A program made the translations under genes and the position numbers. From the NCBI RefSeq assembly GCF_029868325.1, contig NZ_JARWNW010000088.1, forward strand, positions 1 to 52,205: a stretch of DNA of 52,205 nucleotides, in the 5' to 3' direction. Positions within the stretch are counted from its first letter, which is position 1; each line of letters starts with the position of its first letter. The notes beneath the pieces are model-generated. The model was not told the DNA's origin and searched no databases. It saw only the letters and a program-made list of their open reading frames with translations. Positions 1-8,448 of the stretch are shown here, piece by piece. This stretch comes from Nocardia carnea (lineage in GTDB: Bacteria > Actinomycetota > Actinomycetes > Mycobacteriales > Mycobacteriaceae).

Positions 1-240
<240 letters not shown>

Positions 241-306
241 GCTGCAGAGCCGGAGGCACCGGCTTCCCGGCCCGCGAACGCGCACGGGCCCGCTTCACTC
301 GTGCGA

Positions 307-876
307 TCAGGCGTCGACGAGTTCCCCACTCGCCGCGTTCACCAGCGCGCGCAGCGCCTCACCCAGTTCGCGCAGCGTCTCGGCGTCCTCACGCGGATGG
401 TTCACACCGAAACGTTCACCCCAGGTCGCGAAGTGCAGATGCGCCTCGTCGACGATCTTGCCGCCGGCCACGCCCACCGTCTTGACCGCGTCGGCATGCG
501 CCCACTTGGCGGCATTCGGGCTGATGGAACCGCTCAGGATTGCGACCGGCTTCTCATTGATCGCACCCGCACCGTAGGGCCGCGACAGCCAATCGACCGC
601 GTTCTTCAGTACCGCGGGCAGCGTCCCGTTGTATTCCGGAGTGATCAGCAGCAGACCGTCGCTCGCACCCACCGCGTCGCGCAGGGCCTCGGCCGCAGCC
701 GGAACCGAACCCGGTACATCGATATCCTCGTTGTAGAACGGAATATCGCCGATACCCTCGTACACGGAGACGTCGACGCCCTCCGGCGCGGTGCCGACCG
801 AGGCCTCGGCGACCTGCTTACTGAAGGAAGCGCTACGAAGGCTGCCGAAGAGGACGACGATACGGGTCTGGCTCAT
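307..876 (-). CDS. NAD(P)H-dependent FMN reductase
   Basis: Flavodoxin-fold reductase of the NADPH-dependent FMN reductase (SsuE/ChrR-like) family, 189 residues, expected to use NAD(P)H to reduce FMN or a quinone or azo-type acceptor in the cytosol. The phosphate-binding loop GSLRSASFSK is at the N-terminus. The family signature PEYNGTLPAVLKNAVDWLSR is in the middle. I chose the ATG at 876 because AGGAG sits 5 nt upstream; a GTG two codons earlier overlaps that ribosome-binding site. It is divergent from a TetR gene, which may regulate it. The physiological substrate cannot be told from sequence. Confidence 0.9.
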   Translation of the reverse strand: MSQTRIVVLFGSLRSASFSKQVAEASVGTAPEGVDVSVYEGIGDIPFYNEDIDVPGSVPAAAEALRDAVGASDGLLLITPEYNGTLPAVLKNAVDWLSRPYGAGAINEKPVAILSGSISPNAAKWAHADAVKTVGVAGGKIVDEAHLHFATWGERFGVNHPREDAETLRELGEALRALVNAASGELVDA

Positions 877-969
877 ATTCACTCCTGCGGTACTAGTTGT
901 GTGATGATCGCACTGCCCAGATCAACCGGACCATGGTCCGCTACATTCCCCGGAGGCCCCTCCCCCGCC

Positions 970-1689
970 GTGAACTACGACACACCCTGCCCGGGCCCGG
1001 CGGACGACCCGCGCCCCGGCGACACGCCCCGGCCGTACCCGGCGGACGAACTCCATACCGCGCCGATCCGGCCGGCCCACCGGGTCGGCCCACAGCTGCC
1101 CGGCACCACCGAACCCGCCGAACGCGCCGACGCCGCCCGCAACCGGCGACGACTGCTCGACGCCGCCCGCGAACTCGTGCGCGAACACGGCGTGGACGCG
1201 CTCACCATGGACGCCCTGGCCAAACGCGCCGGTGTCGGCAAAGGCACCGTATTCCGCCGCTTCGGCAGCCGCACCGGCCTCATGTACGCGCTCCTGGACC
1301 ATTCCGAAACCCTGGCGCAGGAAGCGTTCATCTTCGGCCCGCCGCCGCTGGGCCCCGGAGCCCCACCGATGGACCGGCTCATCGCCTTCGGGCGGACCCG
1401 GCTGCTCGATATCGAAGTGGAGGGCGAACTGCATCGGGCAGCAGAACTGGGATCCCCGGAACGGCACTATTCGAGCCAGCCCTACCGGGTGCTGAAAACC
1501 CACGTGGCGATGCTGCTCCGCGAAGCGGACACACCCGGCGACAGCGGCCTGCTGGCCGATGCGCTCCTGGGCGTCCTGGCCGCCGGACTCGTGCTGCATC
1601 AGCTGCGCACCCTCGGCTACACGCGCGAACAGATCGCCGCCAACTGGGAAGCCATGGTTCGCCGGGTCGCCGGACCGGCGGCGCAGTAG
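970..1689 (+). CDS. TetR-family transcriptional regulator
   Basis: About 239 residues. A proline-rich N-terminal extension of about 55 residues precedes a TetR helix-turn-helix with the core MDALAKRAGVGKGTVFRRFG. The C-terminal part is a divergent ligand-binding domain. The GTG at 970 is chosen because GGAGG lies at 952-956 and this leaves about 90 bp for a promoter shared with the divergent FMN reductase. An ATG at 904 in the same frame is an alternative start that would leave almost no intergenic space. The gene ends 11 bp before nadE. The likely target is the neighbouring reductase, inferred from position only. Confidence 0.85.
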   Translation: MNYDTPCPGPADDPRPGDTPRPYPADELHTAPIRPAHRVGPQLPGTTEPAERADAARNRRRLLDAARELVREHGVDALTMDALAKRAGVGKGTVFRRFGSRTGLMYALLDHSETLAQEAFIFGPPPLGPGAPPMDRLIAFGRTRLLDIEVEGELHRAAELGSPERHYSSQPYRVLKTHVAMLLREADTPGDSGLLADALLGVLAAGLVLHQLRTLGYTREQIAANWEAMVRRVAGPAAQ

Positions 1690-1692
1690 AGT
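1687..1692 (+). promoter_or_regulatory. -10 box for leaderless nadE
   Basis: TAGAGT lies 8 nt before the nadE ATG at 1701, and no ribosome-binding site is visible. It overlaps the stop codon of the upstream TetR gene. This fits an independent, nearly leaderless nadE promoter. Confidence 0.45.
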
Positions 1693-1700
1693 GATCCGGC

Positions 1701-2525
1701 ATGGGAAACGTGCGTGATCAGATCATCGCCGAGCTGGGTGTACAGCCGAGTATCGAACCCAAGGACGAGGTGCGGCGCCGCGTCGATTTCCTGAAGGACT
1801 ATCTGCGCGCCACGCCCGCAAAGGGTTTCGTATTGGGTATCAGCGGTGGTCAGGACAGCGCACTCGCCGGGCGCCTGTGCCAGCTGGCCGCCGAGGAACT
1901 GCGCGCCGACGGCGCCGAAGCGCGTTTCGTCGCGGTCCGCCTGCCCTACGGCGTGCAAGCCGACGAGTCCGACGCCCGGGTCGCCATGACCTTCGTCGCG
2001 CCCGACGAATCCGTGGTGGTCAACGTCCGTCCCGGCGCGAACGCGGTGGCGGCCGAGGTGGCTTCGGCACTGAAGATCGGTAAATTACGCGATTTCGTGC
2101 GCGGCAACATCAAGGCGCGAGAGCGGATGGTGATCCAATACGCCATCGCCGGCCAGGAGAACCTCCTGGTGATCGGCACCGATCACGCGGCCGAGGCGGT
2201 CACCGGGTTCTTCACGAAATACGGTGACGGTGGTGTGGACCTCACCCCGCTCACCGGCCTCACCAAACGCCAGGGCGCCGCCCTGCTTCAAGAACTCGGC
2301 GCACCGTCGCGACTGTGGTCGAAGGTGCCGACCGCCGACCTCGAGGACGACCGCCCGGCCCTGCCCGACGAGGAAGCGCTCGGCCTGCGCTACAGCGAAA
2401 TCGACGACTACCTCGAGGGTAAGGACGTGACGACCGCGGTGGCGGAGCGGATCGAATCGATCTTCCACAACACCCGGCACAAGCGGACCGTGCCGGTCAC
2501 CCCACTCGACGACTGGTGGCGCTGA
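1701..2525 (+). CDS. nadE: NH3-dependent NAD+ synthetase
   Basis: Makes NAD+ from nicotinic acid adenine dinucleotide, ATP and ammonia, the last step of NAD synthesis. At 274 residues it matches the short, ammonia-using NadE of E. coli rather than the ~650-residue glutamine-dependent form of mycobacteria, as no nitrilase domain is present. The ATP-pyrophosphatase loop SGGQDSA is at residues 48-54, followed by the conserved [19 protein letters not shown] stretch and the C-terminal HKR motif. No ribosome-binding site is seen; a -10-like TAGAGT is 8 nt upstream. Its stop is 12 bp from the convergent DUF1801 gene. Confidence 0.95.
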   Translation: MGNVRDQIIAELGVQPSIEPKDEVRRRVDFLKDYLRATPAKGFVLGISGGQDSALAGRLCQLAAEELRADGAEARFVAVRLPYGVQADESDARVAMTFVAPDESVVVNVRPGANAVAAEVASALKIGKLRDFVRGNIKARERMVIQYAIAGQENLLVIGTDHAAEAVTGFFTKYGDGGVDLTPLTGLTKRQGAALLQELGAPSRLWSKVPTADLEDDRPALPDEEALGLRYSEIDDYLEGKDVTTAVAERIESIFHNTRHKRTVPVTPLDDWWR

Positions 2526-2537
2526 CCCGACGCCCGC

Positions 2538-2912
2538 TCAGCACACCCGGCCGCCGGGCTCGGCGGCGACGGCTCGCAGCAGGTCGCGGACCAGCTCTAC
2601 GTCCGGGCCCGCCGAACCGCGGAAACGCAGGCAGCCCTTGCCCGTATCCTGACCGGCCAGTCGTGGCGCGAAGGCTTCCCGGACGTCCTCGCGCATGAGG
2701 TAGAACGACAGATAGTTGCGCTGCACGGCAAACGCGATCTCGCTCTTGCCGCTGTACTGGTAGTTGGGCATTCCATAGGCCATGACCTCGGAATAGCTCG
2801 TGAGTTCGGTCCGGCACAGGTCCCGCAGGACGGTCGCGTGTGCCCGCCTGTCGTCGGGGAGTCCGGCCAGGTAGGTGTCGACATCGGCTGCCGTGCTCTT
2901 CACCACGGGCAT
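2538..2912 (-). CDS. DUF1801 domain protein
   Basis: A 124-residue protein of the DUF1801 (YdhG-like) fold. The family hallmarks are an N-terminal helical part (DVDTYLAGLPDDRRA), the YGMPNYQYSGK core and a C-terminal FRGSAGPDVELVRDLLRA segment. Family members are small cytosolic proteins; some relatives have been linked to iron binding, but no function can be assigned here. TAGGGT directly precedes the ATG, so a leaderless start at the in-frame GTG at 2906 is a real alternative. The 248 bp upstream of it (2913-3160) hold no convincing gene. Confidence 0.85.
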   Translation of the reverse strand: MPVVKSTAADVDTYLAGLPDDRRAHATVLRDLCRTELTSYSEVMAYGMPNYQYSGKSEIAFAVQRNYLSFYLMREDVREAFAPRLAGQDTGKGCLRFRGSAGPDVELVRDLLRAVAAEPGGRVC

Positions 2913-3160
2913 ACCCTAACGCCGCGCAAGGACCGGTTGCGCGAGAAGGCCGAGGTAGCGCCGGGGCCGCCGCCGTTCGCGCGTCCGGAGGCTCGGCGCC
3001 CACCGAGCCCGGGACATCGAGCGTGTCCTCGACCCGCTCGGCGGGCAGAGCGGCGGAGTGCGATATCAGCGACCATCACACCGGACGGCACCTCCCCGCT
3101 CGACATTGCGGGCAGGAGATTCCTGCGCACCGAGTAGTAGCGCCCCACGCGCACCGGCAT

Positions 3161-4432
3161 CTAAGCACCAGGCCCCTCGGCCCGGCACATGTGCTCGACC
3201 TCGGCCAGCCGACGGTGCAGATATCCGCGCGCGGCATCGTTTCCGGTGGCCACCAGGGCGATCCGGTAATTCTGTGCGGCCTCGGTGAAGCGTCCGGCTC
3301 GGCGGTACAGGTCGGCACGTGAGGCCGCTATCGGCTGTCCATCCGCCACCCGGCTACCGTCCGCGACCTCCTCCAGCGCCCGCAGACCCGCCTCCGGGCC
3401 GTCACGGAAGCCCACCGCGACGGCTCGGTTCACCCGGGCCGCGGGTGACGGCGTGTAGCCGAGTAGTTCGTCGTAGGCCGCGACAATCGCAGTCCAGTCG
3501 GTGGCCGCCCAGGTCGGTGCGACGGCGTGCGCCGCCGCGATCCGGGCCTGCGCCAGGTACGGCCCGCCGCCCTCGGCCGCTACCAGCAGACAGTTCAGCC
3601 CGGCCCGGATCGCCTGGCGATCCCACCGGCCGCGGTCCTGCTCCTCCAGCGGGATCAATTCGCCGTCGTCACCCCGACGTTGCGAGCGGCGGCTGTCGGT
3701 CAGCAGCATGAGGGCGAGCAGCCCGTGCGCCTCGGCCCGCACGGCCCGCTCCTCGACCGGTAACAGCCCGCACAGCAGCCGCCCGACCCGCAGCGCCTCG
3801 TCACACAGTTCGTCACGCACCGCCGCGGGGCCGGCGGTCGCGAAGTAGCCCTCGGTGAACAGCAGATACACCACCGCGAGCACCGTCGGCGCCCGTTCCG
3901 GCAGCAGATGTGCGGGCGGGACCCGCAACGGTATCCCGGCGTGCCGGATCTTGGCCTTCGCGCGGCTGATCCGCTGCGCCACCGTCGCCTCGGATTGCAG
4001 GAAGGCCCGGGCGATCTCGGCGGTCCGCAGACCGCACACCAGCCGCAGCGTCAACGCCACCCGCGATTCGGGCGCGAGTGCGGGATGACAGCAGGTGAAA
4101 ATCATCCGCAGCTGGTCGTCGGGCAATTCGCTCACCTCGATATCCGCGGGGCCCGGTGCCGTCAGTACGGCCTCGTGTTCCTTACCGTGGCGCGCGGACT
4201 CCCGGCGCAGCCGGTCCAGGGCGCGCCGGCGGGCGGTCGTGGTGATCCAGGCGCCCGGATTCGCCGGGGCACCATCGCGGTCCCAGGTACGCAACGCGAT
4301 GGCGAACGCCTCCTGGACCGCGTCCTCGGCCAGATCGATATCACCGGTGAACCGGGCGAGGGTGGCCACCGCGCGGCCGAACTCGGCCCGGTACACGCCA
4401 TCGAGATCGACCGCCGGCCGCGCCGCGCTCAT
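3161..4432 (-). CDS. ECF42-type RNA polymerase sigma factor
   Basis: A 423-residue sigma-70-family protein that would direct RNA polymerase to a dedicated promoter set. Region sigma-2 spans about residues 10-75 (FTGDIDLAEDAVQEAF). Region sigma-4 spans about 115-170 (LRTAEIARAFLQSEATVAQR). These are followed by a long helical, TPR-like C-terminal extension (DUF6596 region, residues ~180-415). That extension and the adjacent DGPF gene define the ECF42 group. The ATG overlaps the stop of the upstream DGPF gene by 4 nt (ATGA), implying translational coupling. There is no anti-sigma factor; in ECF42 the extension is thought to take the regulatory role. Confidence 0.92.
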   Translation of the reverse strand: MSAARPAVDLDGVYRAEFGRAVATLARFTGDIDLAEDAVQEAFAIALRTWDRDGAPANPGAWITTTARRRALDRLRRESARHGKEHEAVLTAPGPADIEVSELPDDQLRMIFTCCHPALAPESRVALTLRLVCGLRTAEIARAFLQSEATVAQRISRAKAKIRHAGIPLRVPPAHLLPERAPTVLAVVYLLFTEGYFATAGPAAVRDELCDEALRVGRLLCGLLPVEERAVRAEAHGLLALMLLTDSRRSQRRGDDGELIPLEEQDRGRWDRQAIRAGLNCLLVAAEGGGPYLAQARIAAAHAVAPTWAATDWTAIVAAYDELLGYTPSPAARVNRAVAVGFRDGPEAGLRALEEVADGSRVADGQPIAASRADLYRRAGRFTEAAQNYRIALVATGNDAARGYLHRRLAEVEHMCRAEGPGA

Positions 4433-5142
4433 GCTCCGAGATTCACCACCTGCCGGACCTCCGTGCCGCCGCCCGGCCCGATCGGAATCTTCGCGGCGAT
4501 CTCGGTAGCGGCGCGGCGATCCGGCGCGGTGAACAGGTACAGGCCGGCCACCACCTCCGCTGTTTCGGTGAAAGGTCCATCGGTGAGCAGCGGTGGACCG
4601 TCGGTGCCGCGCACGGTGGTCGCGGTGGACGGCGGTTGCAGGGCGCCGCCGCCGCGCAGCACCGCCCCGACCCCCTCACCGAACCGCTCGTGCTCGGCGA
4701 CCGCGGCATCCCACTCCGGCGTCCCCGGCGTGAGCGCCGAATCCGCCTGCTCCCACAGCAGCGCCATCCACCAGTCCGCTCCCGGCTCGTCATGCGGCAA
4801 CCACTGGACCAGCGGACGGAGTTCGACCGACCCCGTCGCCACCGCCGGTAGCTGCCGGACGAGATCTGTCGCCGCATCCAGGTCGGGCACATCGAACACA
4901 TAGAACCCACCGACCACCTCGGCGTGCTCGGCGAACGGCCCATCGGTGACCAACGTGTCCGTGCCACCCTGCCGTATCGTCACGGCGTCCGCCGACGGAT
5001 ACAGCGCGGCCCCGCCCGCGATCACTTCGGCGACCCGGGCGTCGAACGCCGCGTACTGCGCGACCTCCGCGTCGAACTCCGCCGTGCCCGGTTGCGCCAC
5101 GGCCTCGCCCTCGTCCCCGGTCAGCAATGCCAGGTAATACAT
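4429..5142 (-). CDS. Tandem YCII/DGPF-domain protein
   Basis: A 237-residue protein of two fused YCII-like (DGPF) domains, each with the diagnostic motif: TDGPFAEHAEVVGGFYVF in the first half and TDGPFTETAEVVAGLYLF in the second. DGPF proteins are the standard genomic partners of ECF42 sigma factors; their biochemical role is not settled. The ATG at 5142 has AAGGA about 8 nt upstream. The reading frame stays open further upstream but has no ribosome-binding site there. First gene of a two-gene operon with the sigma factor. Most partners are single-domain proteins of about 120 residues, so this looks like an internal duplication. Confidence 0.9.
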   Translation of the reverse strand: MYYLALLTGDEGEAVAQPGTAEFDAEVAQYAAFDARVAEVIAGGAALYPSADAVTIRQGGTDTLVTDGPFAEHAEVVGGFYVFDVPDLDAATDLVRQLPAVATGSVELRPLVQWLPHDEPGADWWMALLWEQADSALTPGTPEWDAAVAEHERFGEGVGAVLRGGGALQPPSTATTVRGTDGPPLLTDGPFTETAEVVAGLYLFTAPDRRAATEIAAKIPIGPGGGTEVRQVVNLGA

Positions 5143-5236
5143 ATCGCCATCCTTCCGCTTCGGTGAGGAGCCCGATACCCCTCTCACCAAAACGACGAGC
5201 GGGGATGCCGATCTTCGACAGAGCCGGAGAATCTCC

Positions 5237-5271
5237 CGGCAAATCACGACAGGAGATGTCGTGCTTTGCCG
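5237..5271. promoter_or_regulatory. 35-bp inverted repeat between divergent genes
   Basis: Two 15-nt arms, CGGCAAATCACGACA at 5237-5251 and TGTCGTGCTTTGCCG at 5257-5271, are complementary at 14 of 15 positions around a 5-nt centre GGAGA. It lies between the DGPF/ECF42 operon (start 5142) and the VOC gene (start 5334). It could be an operator, or a hairpin in the VOC leader that presents a Shine-Dalgarno-like loop just before an in-frame ATG at 5276. Confidence 0.7.
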
Positions 5272-5333
5272 AGACCATGATCAGACGACCGGCGGACAGC
5301 CCGAGCGGTCGCGGCGACAGGAGAGGATTCCCC

Positions 5334-5774
5334 ATGGGATCTCAGATCAACCCGTGCATCACATTCGACGGCAACGCGCGACAGGCCATGGAGTTCTACC
5401 AGCAGGTCTTCGGCGGCGAACTCGAACTGGGAACCGTCGCGGACTTCGGTTCGCCGGACGCACCCGACGCCGACAAGATCATGCACTCCCGCCTCGACAC
5501 TCCCGCCGGCTACACGCTGATGGCGTGGGACTTCCCTGACAACAGGCCAGGCCACCCGCCATATCGCCCGGGCAACAACGTCGCACTCTTCCTGAGCGGC
5601 GAGGACGACAGCGAACTGCGCACCTCTTTTCAGCGGCTCTCGGAAGGCGGCACCGTCACGCTGCCGCTGGAAAGGCAGGTCTGGGGTGACGTGGCGGGCT
5701 CGGTCGTCGACCGGTTCGGGATCACCTGGATGGTCAACATCAGCGTCGGCGCCACTGATCGGCAGCCGCTCTGA
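5334..5774 (+). CDS. VOC-superfamily PhnB-like protein
   Basis: A 146-residue glyoxalase/bleomycin-resistance-fold protein of the PhnB (3-demethylubiquinone methyltransferase-like) group. The N-terminus INPCITFDGNARQAMEFYQQ and the C-terminal VWGDVAGSVVDRFGITWMVN are typical. These proteins are cytosolic; most have no proven reaction. The ATG at 5334 is preceded by AGGAGAGG. An in-frame ATG at 5276, just after a large inverted repeat, would add 19 residues. PhnB/VOC genes are recurrent companions of ECF42-DGPF loci, so it may belong to that regulon; this is inferred from context. Confidence 0.88.
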   Translation: MGSQINPCITFDGNARQAMEFYQQVFGGELELGTVADFGSPDAPDADKIMHSRLDTPAGYTLMAWDFPDNRPGHPPYRPGNNVALFLSGEDDSELRTSFQRLSEGGTVTLPLERQVWGDVAGSVVDRFGITWMVNISVGATDRQPL

Positions 5775-5786
5775 ACGTCCGGACCA

Positions 5787-6029
5787 CTAACCGCCGGCGA
5801 AAGGTGGGAGGACGTCGACGCGAGGAGTGAGGGCGACCGTGGTGTCGCGGGTCAGTTCGTCGCCCACCAGGTAGGCGCAGACGGCGAGCATCTTGTCGAG
5901 GTCCGGGCCGTAGGTGGCGGCGAGGCGGGTGCGCAGGTCGGCGACGGTGGCGCCGGGCGGAAGGTCCAGGGTTTCGGCATCCTTGCCGACCGCGTCGGCG
6001 ATGGCGGCGAAATAGCGGACCTCAACCAC
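5787..6029 (-). CDS. moaD: Molybdopterin synthase small subunit MoaD
   Basis: An 80-residue ubiquitin-like sulfur carrier. The C-terminus ends in the diagnostic Gly-Gly (PPFAGG), which is adenylated and thiocarboxylated and then donates sulfur to cyclic pyranopterin monophosphate in complex with MoaE. The central [14 protein letters not shown] and [14 protein letters not shown] segments match the MoaD/ThiS fold. Its start overlaps the end of moaA by 8 nt, so the two are co-transcribed and probably translationally coupled. Its partner MoaE is encoded about 4 kb away on the other strand. Confidence 0.93.
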   Translation of the reverse strand: MVEVRYFAAIADAVGKDAETLDLPPGATVADLRTRLAATYGPDLDKMLAVCAYLVGDELTRDTTVALTPRVDVLPPFAGG

Positions 6030-7080
6030 CTATTGCTCCCATCGTGCGTTCCGGTGGGACGAAGTCCGCGGCATCGATACCGTGACCCGCCCATTTCTGC
6101 CACATGGCGCCACGCCACAGCTGCGCCAGCTCCTCGTCGCTCGCGCCCGCGCGGAGCACGCCGCGCAGATCGAACTCCTGATCACTGAACAGGCAGGATC
6201 GGAGCATACCGTCGGCGGTGAGGCGGGTGCGGTCGCAGGTATCGCAGAATTTGCGGGTGACCGAGGCGATGATGCCGACGGTGGCGGGCCCGCCGTCGAC
6301 CAGCCAGGTTTCGGCGGGGGCGGACGGGTCTTCGCGGCCGGCGGCGGTGAGCCGGTAACGGGTGCCGAGCACATCGAGCAGTTCGGCGGCGGTGACCATA
6401 TTGGCCCGCGCCCATTCGTGGTCGGCGTCCAGCGGCATCTCCTCGATGAACCGCAGTTCACAGCCCTCGTCGAGACACCAGCGCAGCAGGTCGGGGGCGC
6501 CGTCGAGGGTTTCCCGCATGAGCACCGCGTTCACCTTCACCGGCGCCAATCCGGCCGCGCCCGCGGCCCGGATCCCGGACAGTGCCGATTCCAGCCGGTC
6601 GCGGCGGGTGAGCCGGGCGAAACCGGCGCGGTCGACGGTGTCCAGGGAGATATTGACCCGGCTCAGGCCGGCTTCGGCCAGCCCGGCCGCGCGATGGCGC
6701 AATCCGATCCCGTTCGAGGTCATCGCCAGCGGGATCTCCGGGGCGGCGGTATGGCAGCCGGCCACGATCTCCTCCAGATCGCGCCGCATCAGCGGTTCCC
6801 CGCCGGTGAAGCGGACCTCGCGAATCCCCAGCTCACGCACCGCAAGAGTGACCAGCCGGACGATTTCGCGCGCGGTGAGCAGCTCTTCCTGCGGTATCGC
6901 GGGCAGCCCCTCTTCGGGCATGCAGTAGGTACAGCGCAGCGAACATTTCTCGGTAATGGAAACCCGCAGGTCGCGTGCGGTGCGGCCGAAGCGGTCCACC
7001 AGCAGCGGTGTTTCCGGACGCCCATCCAGCGAGGGGCGCCCGGACCGCACTGTGGGTATCCCCATATCGACCAGCGTCAC
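6022..7080 (-). CDS. moaA: GTP 3',8-cyclase MoaA
   Basis: Radical-SAM enzyme that rearranges GTP to 3',8-cyclo-7,8-dihydro-GTP in the first step of molybdenum cofactor synthesis. The N-terminal cluster motif C46-x3-C50-x2-C53 ([11 protein letters not shown]) binds the SAM-type 4Fe-4S cluster. The C-terminal [14 protein letters not shown] with a following Cys binds the second cluster. The protein ends in the conserved GAIGG tail. Length is 352 residues. The GTG at 7080 is chosen because the resulting MTLVDMGIP start aligns with mycobacterial MoaA2 and a CATAAT box lies 6 nt upstream. An ATG at 7065 is the alternative. Operon with moaD. Confidence 0.95.
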   Translation of the reverse strand: MTLVDMGIPTVRSGRPSLDGRPETPLLVDRFGRTARDLRVSITEKCSLRCTYCMPEEGLPAIPQEELLTAREIVRLVTLAVRELGIREVRFTGGEPLMRRDLEEIVAGCHTAAPEIPLAMTSNGIGLRHRAAGLAEAGLSRVNISLDTVDRAGFARLTRRDRLESALSGIRAAGAAGLAPVKVNAVLMRETLDGAPDLLRWCLDEGCELRFIEEMPLDADHEWARANMVTAAELLDVLGTRYRLTAAGREDPSAPAETWLVDGGPATVGIIASVTRKFCDTCDRTRLTADGMLRSCLFSDQEFDLRGVLRAGASDEELAQLWRGAMWQKWAGHGIDAADFVPPERTMGAIGG

Positions 7081-7086
7081 CCCACC

Positions 7087-7092
7087 ATTATG
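7087..7092 (-). promoter_or_regulatory. -10 box for leaderless moaA
   Basis: On the minus strand CATAAT is followed by 6 nt and the GTG start of moaA at 7080. No separate ribosome-binding site is needed under this reading. The spacing matches other leaderless-looking genes in the window. Confidence 0.5.
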
Positions 7093-7212
7093 GACGCCGG
7101 GCCGCCACACGCACCCCTCCTGCGCCGGATCGCTCCATATTGCCCGGCCCATGCGCCGCGTGGGCGTGGCGGACGGCGGGCGATACGGCGACGCGGGCCC
7201 GGCCGCCGCCAT

Positions 7213-7218
7213 TAGTCT
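7213..7218 (+). promoter_or_regulatory. -10 box for leaderless moeA
   Basis: TAGTCT is followed by 6 nt and the moeA ATG at 7225. Together with the moaA box it suggests that the divergent moaA-moaD and moeA operons both start from leaderless promoters in the 144-bp intergenic region. Confidence 0.5.
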
Positions 7219-7224
7219 GAGCGC

Positions 7225-8448
7225 ATGATCTCTCGGCCCGCCAGTCCCCCGGTCCGGTCGGCGGACGACTACCGCGACACCATCGAACAACTGTTGCGCC
7301 CACTCGCCGCCCGGCCGGTCGATACGGTGCCGGTGACCGAAGCGCTCGGCCGGCAACTGGCCGCGGATATGCATGCGCCGATCGATCTGCCGGTGTTCCG
7401 GAATTCGGCGATGGACGGTTATGCGGTCCGGGCACAGGATGTGGCCACGACACCCGTCGATCTGCCGCTCACCGGTGTCGTGGCCGCCGGCGACCCCGGC
7501 CTGCAGCCACTCACCCCCGGTACGGCACGCAAAGTGATGACCGGAGCACCGCTGCCGCCGGGCGCGGACTGCGTGGTTCCGGTGGAGGATACAACCGCCG
7601 GCGCCGATACCGTCCGGATCGAACGCGGGCGGTCGGCCGGCGACTTCGTCCGGGAACCCGGCAGCGATGTGCGCGCGGGCGCCGAACTGGTCACCGCCGG
7701 CACGACCCTCGCGCCCCGGCATATCGCGGCATGCGCCGCGGCCGGGCTGGCACAGCTGCCGGTTTTCGCGCCCGTGCGGGCGGTCGTCATCAGTACCGGC
7801 GACGAACTGGTCGCGCCGGGCAACCCGCTGCGACCCGGCCAGATCTACAACTCGAACGGTATCGCGCTGGCCGCGGCGCTCACCGCCAACGGTGTCGAGG
7901 TCGTCGCGATCCAGCACAGTGGTGACGATCCCGGCCACTTCCGGCAACTGCTCCGCACCGCCGCCTCGACGGCCGATCTGGTGATCACCACCGGCGGTGT
8001 CTCCAAGGGCGATTTCGAAGTAGTGCGGGAAGTGCTGATCCCGCTGGGCGGCGATTTCGGTGCGGTGGCCATGCAGCCGGGCGGACCACAGGGCCTGACC
8101 GTGGTGGACGGTGTCCCCGTGCTCAGTTTTCCGGGAAACCCGGTAAGCGCGGTGGTGTCGTTCGAGGTGCTCGCCCGCCCGATCCTGCGCCGGCTGGCGG
8201 GGCTGGAGCCGGCACCGGAATACGAACTTCCGCTGCTCGGCCCGGTCCGCCGCTCGCCGGAGGGGCGGCGGCAGTTCCTGCGCGGCAAACTGGTGTGGAA
8301 GGGTTCGCAGCCGCGTGCGGTGGACGTGGTTTCCGGGCCCGGATCGCATCTGGTGGCGAGTATGGCGGCGGCCGATGTGCTGATCGATATCCCGGCGGCG
8401 GTTACCGAACTTCCGGCCGGAGCGACTGTGCGAGTGTGGACGTTATGA
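7225..8448 (+). CDS. moeA: Molybdopterin molybdenumtransferase MoeA
   Basis: Inserts molybdate into adenylated molybdopterin to finish the molybdenum cofactor. At 407 residues it is full length. Visible family motifs are [12 protein letters not shown] near residue 55, [14 protein letters not shown] near 110, the molybdate-site region STGDELV and IYNSNG near 190-210, [15 protein letters not shown] near 255, and [16 protein letters not shown] near 305. It is the first gene of a plus-strand operon: its stop overlaps the ATG of the moaC-mogA fusion gene by 4 nt. No ribosome-binding site precedes the ATG, in keeping with a leaderless start. Confidence 0.95.
   Translation: MISRPASPPVRSADDYRDTIEQLLRPLAARPVDTVPVTEALGRQLAADMHAPIDLPVFRNSAMDGYAVRAQDVATTPVDLPLTGVVAAGDPGLQPLTPGTARKVMTGAPLPPGADCVVPVEDTTAGADTVRIERGRSAGDFVREPGSDVRAGAELVTAGTTLAPRHIAACAAAGLAQLPVFAPVRAVVISTGDELVAPGNPLRPGQIYNSNGIALAAALTANGVEVVAIQHSGDDPGHFRQLLRTAASTADLVITTGGVSKGDFEVVREVLIPLGGDFGAVAMQPGGPQGLTVVDGVPVLSFPGNPVSAVVSFEVLARPILRRLAGLEPAPEYELPLLGPVRRSPEGRRQFLRGKLVWKGSQPRAVDVVSGPGSHLVASMAAADVLIDIPAAVTELPAGATVRVWTL

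Noticed and set aside
7081..8349. Minus-strand open frame extending moaA upstream to ~775 codons
   Set aside because: It runs antisense through moeA, whose motifs are clear. MoaA homologues start near 7080, and the extra part is Arg/Gly/His-rich with no family match.
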